NCBI RefSeq assembly: GCF_000718305.1
Contig: NZ_JOFQ01000007.1
Span: forward strand, 372,001 to 436,000
Source of the DNA: Streptomyces niger
GTDB taxonomy: Bacteria > Actinomycetota > Actinomycetes > Streptomycetales > Streptomycetaceae
Length of the DNA stretch: 64,000 nucleotides
Direction of reading: 5' to 3'
Notes under the pieces: model-generated
The model's database searches: none
Seen by the model: the letters and a program-made list of their open reading frames with translations, nothing else
What the model was told of the DNA's origin: nothing
In this document: in pieces, positions 56,636-64,000 of the stretch
Layout: every line of letters begins with the position of its first letter
Position numbering within the stretch: position 1 is the stretch's first letter
Position numbers and translations under genes: made by a program

Positions 56636-57469
56636 TTACTTCTTGAGGTTCTTCGCCACCAGGGAGTTGAAGACGGCGGGCGTCGACGGGGCGCTCTGCC
56701 CGTCGGGGGAGAGCAGCTTGTCGTTCAGCTTGATCGTCGGCGTGCTCCGGATGTCCTTCGCCTTGTTGAACGCGTCGGACATCGTCAGCGCCCAGCGGTC
56801 GTACGTGCCGTCCTTCAGGGCCTTCTGGAACGCCTTGTCGCCCTTCAGCTCCGGCACCGTGTCCGCGACCTCGATCAGGTAGGCGTCGTCGGCGAACTTG
56901 TCCGGGCCGGTCTCCTCCGGGTGGTACTTCTTCGAGTACAGCGCGTACTTGTACTTGAGGAACGCCTCGGGGCTCTTGTTCAGGGCGGCGCCCAGGGCGC
57001 TCACCGCGTTCTTGGAGCCGGTGCCCTGCAGGTTGTCGTCGAGGAAGGTGCCGAGGTGGAAGGTGGCCTTGTACTTGCCGTCGGCGACGTCCTTCTCGAC
57101 GATGTCGCCCACGTTCTGCTCGAAGTTGGCGCAGCCGGGGCAGCGCGGGTCCTCGTACAGCGAGAGCGTGTTCTTCGCGTCCTTCTCGCCGATGGTGACG
57201 GTCGTGCCGTCGCTGCCGGTGGTGTGCGCGGGCTTGACCAGCTTGGCGTTCTTGGCCTTGGCCCAGGTGTCCTCCGGGCTGCCGTCGCCGCCACCGCCGG
57301 ACTTGGCCACGGCCAGCCCGATGCCGCCGGCGATGGCCAGCACCACGACGATCGCGCCGCCGACCGTCAGCTGACGGCGCACCTTGTCCTTCTTGGCCTG
57401 CCGCTCGCGCTCGGCGCGCAGCCGCTCACGCGCTGCCTGCTTGTTGGCCTGGCTGTTGCGGTTGCTCAT
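56636..57469 (-). CDS. Membrane-anchored DsbA-like thioredoxin-fold protein (CPGC)
   Basis: The 277-residue paralogue of the previous gene shares MSNRNSQANKQAARERLRAE, the membrane helix, SKNAVSALGAALNKSPEAFL and DGTYDRWA. Its redox motif is PRCPGCANFEQ and its cis-Pro segment DIRSTPTIKLN. The differing CxxC dipeptides (PA versus PG) suggest different redox potentials. ATG at 57469 has GGAGCAA upstream. The two genes arose by tandem duplication and lie 127 bases apart. Confidence 0.9.
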   Translation of the reverse strand: MSNRNSQANKQAARERLRAERERQAKKDKVRRQLTVGGAIVVVLAIAGGIGLAVAKSGGGGDGSPEDTWAKAKNAKLVKPAHTTGSDGTTVTIGEKDAKNTLSLYEDPRCPGCANFEQNVGDIVEKDVADGKYKATFHLGTFLDDNLQGTGSKNAVSALGAALNKSPEAFLKYKYALYSKKYHPEETGPDKFADDAYLIEVADTVPELKGDKAFQKALKDGTYDRWALTMSDAFNKAKDIRSTPTIKLNDKLLSPDGQSAPSTPAVFNSLVAKNLKK

Positions 57470-57594
57470 GATCGGGTTGCTCCTGGGGTCTGCTGTGCCG
57501 GGGCGGCGCCGGAGACGGCGTGCCGTGCCCCGTACGGGGATACGGAAGGGGACCGGTGGCCCGCGGAGCAGAGACCTGTGGTGGGCGCAGGTGC

Positions 57595-58275
57595 TCAGGC
57601 CGCGAGCGAGCAGGAGGGCGGTCCCCGGCGTACGACGCAGTGCACGAGCAGGGGGAGGGAGCGCGGGGGAGCGGTGGCCGGCACGGGCGGTACGGCCCGG
57701 CGGCGCGGGGCGCGGCCGGCGCCGAGCACCGCGACGGCGATCAGCAGCGGCCGCAGCGCGAAGACGGCCAGCGCGCCCGGCAGCCGGGCCAGCGCCGCCT
57801 CGCCGCGGCGCAGCCAGGCGGCGGCCAGCAGCCCGACGGCGACGTGCGTGGCGAGCAGCAGCAGCCAGGTCGCCGCGGGGGCCGGCTGGTGCCCGGCGGC
57901 CCGGGCCAGCGGGGTGCCGACGTCGCCGCCGCGGCAGAGCAGGTCCACGCCGAGCGAGCGGAGCGGGCCGGCGACGGGGCCGCCGGCCGCGCCGTAACAG
58001 GCGTGCTGGCCGATGCTGAAGACCGTGTCGGCGGTCAGCTCCAGCGGCACCAGCAGGGCCGCGATCGGCCCGAAGCGCCGCTCCCGGCCGGCCAGCGCGT
58101 ACGCGAGCACGAAGACGGCGGCGGCGAGCGCGGCCACCGTCGTCAGCGGCAACGGCATCCGGGAGAGCAGCACATGGGAGGCGGCGGACAGCGTCACGCA
58201 CAGCGCTGTGAAGAGCGCCGCACGCAGTGCCCTCAGGTGTGCTGCCGACATGTCCATCGAATTCGAGTCTGCCAT
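57595..58275 (-). CDS. Polytopic membrane protein of unknown function
   Basis: The 226-residue protein has five or six membrane helices, for example LRAALFTALCVTLSAASHVLL and TTVAALAAAVFVLAYALAG, and ends in a Pro/Arg tail with HCVVRRGPPSCSLAA. Scattered His and Cys residues (IGQHACYG, LLCRGG) might bind metal. It lies directly upstream of the DsbA-like pair on the same strand, so a role with secreted thiol proteins is possible but unsupported. A second in-frame ATG at 58260 exists. Confidence 0.7.
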   Translation of the reverse strand: MADSNSMDMSAAHLRALRAALFTALCVTLSAASHVLLSRMPLPLTTVAALAAAVFVLAYALAGRERRFGPIAALLVPLELTADTVFSIGQHACYGAAGGPVAGPLRSLGVDLLCRGGDVGTPLARAAGHQPAPAATWLLLLATHVAVGLLAAAWLRRGEAALARLPGALAVFALRPLLIAVAVLGAGRAPRRRAVPPVPATAPPRSLPLLVHCVVRRGPPSCSLAA

Positions 58276-58346
58276 GGGCCGGGATAAGCGCCGCTTAAGG
58301 GGGTTCTGTGAATCGGGGCGGGGCCCCGCCGGGGCGGCCCCGTGGA

Positions 58347-59693
58347 TCACAGGCCCGGTATGCGGCCGTTGCGGAAGAGGTCGACGAAGATCTGGTGGTC
58401 GCGGCGGGCCCGGGAGCCGTAGCCGTGCGCGAAGTCGACCAGCAGCTGCGCGAAGCCCTCCTCGTCGGCGGCGATGGCCGCGTCGATCGCGCGCTCCGTG
58501 GAGAACGGCACGAGCGAGTGGCCGCTCTCGTCGTCCGCCGCCGCGTGCATCGCGGCCGTCGCCCGGCCCAGGTCGGCGACGACCGCCGCGATCTCCTCGA
58601 TCTCGTCGATGTCGGACCAGTCCAGGTCCACGGCGTACGGCGAGACCTCGGCGACCAGCTGGCCGCGCCGGCTTCCGTCCTCTTCGATCTCCGTCCAGCC
58701 CAGCCACGGGTCGGCGTGCGCCTGCAGCGCGCGCTGGGAGATCACCGTGCGGTGTCCCTCGTGCTGGAAGTAGGCGCGCACCGCGGGGTCGGTGATGTGC
58801 CGGGAGACCGCCGGGGTCTGCGCCTGCTTCATGTAGATCACGACGTCGTTCTCCAGGGCGTCGCTGTTGCCCTCCAGCAGGATGTTGTACGAGGGCAGGC
58901 CGGCCGAGCCGATGCCGATGCCGCGCCGCCCCACCACGTCCTTGACGCGGTAGGAGTCCGGGCGGGCGAGGCTGGCCTCCGGCAGCGTCTCCAGATAGCC
59001 GTCGAACGCCGCGAGGACCTTGTAGCGCGTCGCCGCGTCCAGCTCGATGGCGCCGCCGCCGGGGGAGAAGCGCCGCTCGAACTCGCGGATCTCCGTCATC
59101 GAGTCCAGCAGGCCGAAGCGGGTGCGCGCGCGGGCGTCGCGCAGCGCGTCCAGCAGCGGGCCCTGGGCGGTGTCCAGGGTGAAGGGCTGGACCTCGTCGC
59201 CCTTGGCGCCCGTGGCCAGCGCGTGGATGCGCTCCCGGTAGGCGGCGGCGTAGGTGCGCACCAGGTCGGTGATCTGCTTGTCACTGAGCGCCTTGGCGTA
59301 CCCGATGAGCGCCACGGAGGCGGCGAAGCGCTTGAGGTCCCAGGTGAAGGGGCCGACGTAGGCCTCGTCGAAGTCGTTGACGTTGAAGATCAGCCGGCCG
59401 GTGGCGTCCATGTACGTGCCGAAGTTCTCCGCGTGCAGATCGCCGTGGATCCACACCCGGGAGGTCCGCTCGTCCAGGTACGGGCCGGTGTCCTTGCCCG
59501 CCTCCAGGTCCTTGTAGAACAGGCAGGCCGTGCCGCGGTAGAAGGCGAAGGCGGAGGCGGCCATCTTGCGGAACTTCACGCGGAAGGCCGCGGGGTCGGC
59601 GGCGAGCAGCTCTCCGAAGGCGGTGTCGAAGACGGCGAGTATCTCGTCGCCGCGCTGGGCGGCGTCCTGCGCCGGGGCGTGCTGGGTCGACAT
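58347..59693 (-). CDS. DUF2252 protein (kinase-like fold)
   Basis: The 448-residue protein has the DUF2252 kinase-like core: VWIHGDLHAENFGTY resembles the HxDxxxxN catalytic loop of aminoglycoside-type kinases and FNVNDFDEAYVGPF resembles the metal-binding DxD. GIGSAGLPSYNILLEG may be a nucleotide loop. Substrate unknown. ATG at 59693 follows AGGAGG. The frame continues open far upstream antisense to dnaE, which is not meaningful. Confidence 0.88.
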   Translation of the reverse strand: MSTQHAPAQDAAQRGDEILAVFDTAFGELLAADPAAFRVKFRKMAASAFAFYRGTACLFYKDLEAGKDTGPYLDERTSRVWIHGDLHAENFGTYMDATGRLIFNVNDFDEAYVGPFTWDLKRFAASVALIGYAKALSDKQITDLVRTYAAAYRERIHALATGAKGDEVQPFTLDTAQGPLLDALRDARARTRFGLLDSMTEIREFERRFSPGGGAIELDAATRYKVLAAFDGYLETLPEASLARPDSYRVKDVVGRRGIGIGSAGLPSYNILLEGNSDALENDVVIYMKQAQTPAVSRHITDPAVRAYFQHEGHRTVISQRALQAHADPWLGWTEIEEDGSRRGQLVAEVSPYAVDLDWSDIDEIEEIAAVVADLGRATAAMHAAADDESGHSLVPFSTERAIDAAIAADEEGFAQLLVDFAHGYGSRARRDHQIFVDLFRNGRIPGL

Positions 59694-59873
59694 CGCTGGT
59701 TGCCTCCTGGGGCCCGTGCGGGGGCCATCTGTTTTCGGACGGATGCTCTGTGACTGACAACGCGCGAGGCTACCTGCGCGTGCCCGGGGAGGGGCTCGAT
59801 TGTCAGCTCGGAGTCGTAGACTTCCAGACCGTCTCCCCTTCCTGTCACGAGTCGTTCCCGGAGGTCCTCCGCC

Positions 59874-62800
59874 GTGGCCAAGCCGCCGTTCACGCACCTG
59901 CACGTTCACACCCAGTACTCGCTGCTGGACGGTGCCGCGCGGCTCAAGGACATGTTCAAGGCCGCCAATGAAATGGGCATGACGCACGTCGCCATGTCCG
60001 ACCACGGCAACCTGCACGGCGCCTACGACTTCTTCCACTCGGCGCAGAAGGCGGGTGTCACGCCGATCATCGGCATCGAGGCGTACGTCGCCCCGGAGTC
60101 CCGGCGGACCAAGCGCAAGATCCAGTGGGGCCAGCCGCACCAGAAGCGCGACGACGTCTCCGGTTCCGGTGGTTACACCCACAAGACGATCTGGGCGGCG
60201 AACAAGACCGGTCTGCACAACCTCTTCAAGCTCTCCTCCGACGCCTACGCCGAGGGCTGGCTGCAGAAGTGGCCGCGGATGGACAAGGAGACCATCTCCC
60301 AGTGGTCCGAGGGGCTGATCGCGTCCACCGGCTGCCCCTCCGGTGAGCTGCAGACCCGGCTCCGCCTCGGTCAGTACGAGGAGGCCAAGAAGGCGGCGGC
60401 CGAGTACCAGGACATCTTCGGCAAGGACCGGTACTTCCTGGAGCTGATGGACCACGGCATCGAGATCGAGCGCCGGGTGCGCGAGGACCTGCTGAAGATC
60501 GGCAAGGAGCTCGGCATCCCCCCGCTGGTCACGAACGACTCGCACTACACCTACTCGCACGAGGCGAGCGCGCACGACGCCCTGCTCTGCATCCAGACCG
60601 GCAAGAACCTCTCGGACCCCGACCGCTTCCGCTTCGACGGCACCGGCTACTACCTCAAGTCCACGGAGGAGATGTACGCCATCGACTCCTCCGAGGCGTG
60701 GCAGCAGGGCTGCGACAACACCCGGCTGATCGCCGACATGATCGACACCACCGGGATGTTCGAGAAGCGCGACCTGATGCCGAAGTTCGACATCCCCGAG
60801 GGCTACACCGAGGTGACCTGGTTCAAGGAGGAGGTCCGCCGGGGCATGGCGCGCCGCTTCCCGAACGGCGTCCCCGAGGACCGGCAGCGGCAGGCCGAGT
60901 ACGAGATGGACATCATCCTGCAGATGGGGTTCCCGGGGTACTTCCTGGTCGTCGCGGACTTCATCATGTGGGCGAAGAACAACGGCATCGCGGTGGGCCC
61001 GGGCCGTGGCTCCGCGGCCGGCTCGATCGTCGCGTACGCCATGGGCATCACTGACCTCGACCCGATCGAGCACGGGCTGATCTTCGAGCGGTTCCTGAAC
61101 CCCGAGCGTGTCTCCATGCCCGATGTCGACATCGACTTCGACGAGCGTCGGCGCGTCGAAGTGATCCGGTACGTCACCGAGAAGTACGGCGCCGACAAGG
61201 TCGCCATGATCGGCACGTACGGCAAGATCAAGGCGAAGAACGCGATCAAGGACTCGGCCCGTGTGCTGGGCTACCCGTACGCGATGGGTGACCGGCTCAC
61301 CAAGGCGATGCCCGCCGACGTCCTCGGCAAGGGCATCGACCTGGACGGCATCACCAACCCGGAGCACCCGCGCTACAGCGAGGCCGGCGAGATCCGGTCG
61401 ATGTACGAGAACGAGCCGGACGTGAAGAAGGTCATCGACACCGCCAAGGGTGTGGAGGGCCTGGTCCGGCAGATGGGTGTGCACGCGGCCGGCGTGATCA
61501 TGTCCAGCGAGCCGATCGTGGACCACGCCCCGCTGTGGACGCGGCACACGGACGGCGTGACGATCACGCAGTGGGACTACCCGCAGTGCGAGTCGCTCGG
61601 CCTGCTGAAGATGGACTTCCTGGGCCTGCGCAACCTCACCATCATGGACGACGCCCGCAAGATGGTGGAGGCCAACAAGGGCGTCAAGCTGGACCTCCTG
61701 GAAATCCCGCTGGACGACCCCAAGACGTATGAGCTGCTCTGCCGGGGCGACACGCTCGGCGTCTTCCAGTTCGACGGCGGCCCGATGCGTTCGCTGCTGC
61801 GCCAGATGCAGCCCGACAACTTCGAGGACATTTCCGCCGTCTCGGCCCTGTACCGGCCGGGCCCGATGGGCATGAACTCCCACACCAACTACGCGGAGCG
61901 GAAGAACGGCCGCCAGGAGATCACGCCGATCCACCCGGAGCTGGAGGAGCCGCTCAAGGAGGTCCTGGGCCTCACCTACGGCCTGATCGTCTACCAGGAG
62001 CAGGTCCAGAAGGCCGCCCAGATCGTCGCCGGGTACTCGCTCGGCGAGGCGGACGTCCTCCGCCGAGTCATGGGCAAGAAGAAGCCCGAGGAGCTGGAGA
62101 AGAACTTCGTCCTCTTCCAGGCGGGCGCCCGGAAGAACGGCTTCTCGGACGAGGCCATCCAGGCGCTGTGGGACGTGCTGGTCCCGTTCGCCGGCTACGC
62201 GTTCAACAAGGCGCACTCCTCCGCGTACGGCCTGGTCACGTACTGGACCGCGTACCTCAAGGCGAACTACCCGGCCGAGTACATGTCCGCGCTGCTCACC
62301 TCGGTGCGCGACGACAAGGACAAGTCGGCGGTCTATCTGAACGAGTGCCGCAAGATGGGCATCAAGGTCCTCCCGCCGAACGTCAACGAGTCCGAGCCGA
62401 ACTTCGCGGCCCAGGGCGACGACGTGATCCTCTTCGGCCTCTCCGCGGTCCGCAACGTCGGCACGAACGTCGTCGAGGCGATCATCCGCGCCCGCAAGGC
62501 CAAGGGGAAGTTCTCCTCCTTCCCGGACTACCTCGACAAGGTCGAGGCGGTGGTCTGCAACAAGCGCACCACCGAGTCGCTGATCAAGGCCGGCGCGTTC
62601 GACGAGCTGGGCCACACCCGCAAGGGCCTGATGGCGCACTACGAGACGATGATCGACAACGTCGTGCAGGTGAAGCGCAAGGAGGCCGAGGGGCAGTTCG
62701 ACCTCTTCGGCGGGATGGGCGACGACGCCGACGACGGCGGCCCCGGCTTCGGCCTGGACGTGGAGTTCTCCGACGTCGAGTGGGACAAGACCTACCTGCT

Positions 62801-63416
62801 CGCGCAGGAGCGGGAGATGCTGGGTCTGTACGTCTCCGACCACCCGCTGTTCGGTCTTGAGCACGTACTGTCCGACAAGGCGGACGCCGCGATCGCGCAG
62901 CTCACCGGCGGCGACTACTCCGACGGCTCCATCGTCACCATCGGCGGCATCATCTCGGGCCTCCAGCGGAAGATGACCAAGCAGGGCAACGCCTGGGCGA
63001 TCGCCACCGTCGAGGACCTGGCGGGCTCCATCGACTGCATGTTCTTCCCGGCGACCTACCAGCTCGTCTCCACCCAGCTCGTCGAGGACGCGATCGTCTT
63101 CGTCAAGGGCCGGCTCGACAAGCGCGAGGACATCCCCCGCCTGGTCGCCATGGAGATGATGATCCCCGACCTCACGGACGCCGGCACGAACGCGCCCCTG
63201 ACGATCACCATCCCAACGCTCAAGGTCACCCCGCCGCTGGTCGAGAAGCTCGGCGACGTGCTGAACCAGCACCGCGGCTCCACGGAGGTGCGGATCAAGC
63301 TCCAGGGCACGCGGAAGACGACCGTGCTACGCCTGGACAAGCACCGGGTCACCGCCGACCCCTCGCTCTTCGGCGACCTGAAGGTGCTGCTCGGCGCCTC
63401 CTGCCTGGCCGGCTGA
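59874..63416 (+). CDS. dnaE: DNA polymerase III alpha subunit DnaE (replicative)
   Basis: The 1180-residue C-family polymerase starts with a PHP domain ([19 protein letters not shown]). Catalytic aspartates are in [29 protein letters not shown] (near 415-425), and the fingers, helix-hairpin-helix and OB fold ([19 protein letters not shown] segment) are in order. Length and context indicate DnaE1, the chromosomal replicase, rather than the mutagenic DnaE2. GTG start after CGGAGG. Confidence 0.97.
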   Translation: [1180 protein letters not shown]

Positions 63417-63437
63417 CCGGCCGCACGCCTCGCGCAC

Positions 63438-63478
63438 GGAAGGGGCGCGCCCGGGAGACTCCCGGGCGCGCCCCTTCC
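63438..63478. terminator. 19-bp bidirectional terminator between dnaE and the small gene
   Basis: The arms GGAAGGGGCGCGCCCGGGA (63438-63456) and its complement (63460-63478) pair perfectly around GAC. It serves convergent genes; no T-run. Confidence 0.82.
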
Positions 63479-63492
63479 GCCACGGCGCCGCG

Positions 63493-63663
63493 TCAGTTGT
63501 GCCCGAAGCGGCGCTCCCGGTGCTTGCGGGCGACGTCGCCCGGGTTCGCTTCGACCGCCGACTTCGCCTGTGCCTCCATCGCGGACTGCTGGGCCTGTTG
63601 CTGTCCGCGCTCGGCCTGGGCAGCTGCCTTCTGGTTACGGTCACGGTTCTTGTTCTTGGCCAT
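63493..63663 (-). CDS. Small basic hydrophilic protein (56 aa)
   Basis: A 57-codon frame starts at ATG 63663 with an ideal AGGAGG eight bases upstream. The product begins MAKNKNRDRNQKAAA, is rich in Lys, Arg, Gln and Ala and ends VARKHRERRFGHN. Charge pattern suggests an intrinsically helical, nucleic-acid- or ribosome-associated small protein, but no family function is known to me. The frame ends just before the shared terminator, which supports it as a real gene. Confidence 0.78.
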   Translation of the reverse strand: MAKNKNRDRNQKAAAQAERGQQQAQQSAMEAQAKSAVEANPGDVARKHRERRFGHN

Positions 63664-63938
63664 GATCGTGCCTCCTGAGGGGGAACCCCGGTATCGGGGT
63701 CGAAGTCAGAGTTACATGCCGGGCATAAGGCTGCATTCTGGACAATTCTCTTGGGTGAGCCGGAGTGTCGGAGGCGGGATCCGGGCGCCGGCGGCGTAAA
63801 GCGCCACGCCGATGATCGAGTTCCGGCAGATAACCCCCGCCCGGTCGGGCAGACTCGAAGAAAGCCGAAGACACCTCAGCCATCAGGCCGAGCCGGGGGG
63901 CGACCGGACTGCAGGACCTCAAGGGAAGAGGGTGCAAC

Positions 63939-64000
63939 GTGGATCGCTGCGTCGTCCTGGTGGACGCCGGATACTTGCTCGGCGCCGCCGCGAGCCTGCT
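63939..64000 (+). CDS. NYN-domain (PIN-like nuclease) protein, N-terminal fragment
   Basis: A GTG at 63939 with GGGAAGAGG upstream opens a frame that runs off the window. The first residues VDRCVVLVDAGYLLGAAASL match the NYN/PIN fold start, where the first aspartate (LVDAGY) binds metal for RNA cleavage. Only 20 residues are visible. The 275-base gap before it shows no other gene. Confidence 0.65.
   Translation, partial: MDRCVVLVDAGYLLGAAASL

Noticed and set aside
59700..63272. Very long minus-strand frame antisense to dnaE, in phase with the DUF2252 gene
   Set aside because: A typical high-GC antisense artefact; DUF2252 homology begins at 59693 with a proper ribosome site.

Overview
The window is high-GC actinobacterial DNA, almost certainly from a Streptomyces or a very close relative. 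GTG starts are frequent, strong GGAGG ribosome sites alternate with apparently leaderless starts, and TTA codons are nearly absent (one was noticed). Family content fits too: a SAV_6107-type HEPN protein, DUF3040, a division cluster with SepF, YggT and DivIVA but no ftsA or mraZ, and a T-box before ileS. No tRNA, rRNA, insertion sequence, prophage or CRISPR array was seen. This is core-chromosome territory with a few accessory patches.

Layout. 1-9.4 kb: the start of an endonuclease IV gene, a PASTA Ser/Thr kinase, the thiazole genes thiO-thiS-thiG behind a TPP riboswitch, a ferredoxin-reductase-like flavoprotein, an Rv2175c-type DNA-binding protein, thiE, metF and a membrane protein with a Tyr/Gly-rich tail. 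9.4-18.6 kb is the most accessory part: a phytoene-desaturase-like flavoprotein; a 0.5-kb gap with an array of hairpins that carry GNRA loops on the minus strand and end in an intrinsic terminator; a TetR/YhgE/ABC cassette with a 22-bp operator; a HEPN gene with a TTA codon; a 1.07-kb gap filled with several tandem-repeat families; a methyltransferase; and a DUF3040 protein. 18.8-24.9 kb: a MoxR-DUF58-transglutaminase operon and a beta-carbonic anhydrase.

25.3-43.4 kb is the division and cell-wall (dcw) cluster: rsmH, ftsL, ftsI, murE, murF, mraY, murD, ftsW, murG, ftsQ, ftsZ, pgeF, yggS, sepF, yggT and divIVA. Most junctions overlap or nearly touch. Three of the four larger gaps inside rsmH-ftsQ hold a mini-ORF that begins just after one gene's stop and ends on the next gene's start, which may make translation of the block nearly continuous. 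murC is not in the cluster. 43.7-50.3 kb: ileS with its T-box leader, a DksA/TraR zinc-finger protein with a histone-like tail, lspA and an RluD-type pseudouridine synthase. 50.3-59.7 kb: a CPA1 antiporter, an MscS channel, a dienelactone-hydrolase-like protein, a Tat-exported PhoD phosphatase, two tandem DsbA-like membrane-anchored thioredoxin-fold proteins, a membrane protein of unknown function and a DUF2252 protein. 59.9-64 kb: dnaE (replicative polymerase alpha subunit), a small basic protein and the start of a NYN-domain gene.

The genes together cover lipid-linked murein precursor synthesis, septum assembly, cofactor and one-carbon metabolism and replication. The least explained elements are the GNRA hairpin array (11.05-11.47 kb), the repeat-filled gap (16.0-17.1 kb) and the chain of mini-ORFs in the dcw cluster.
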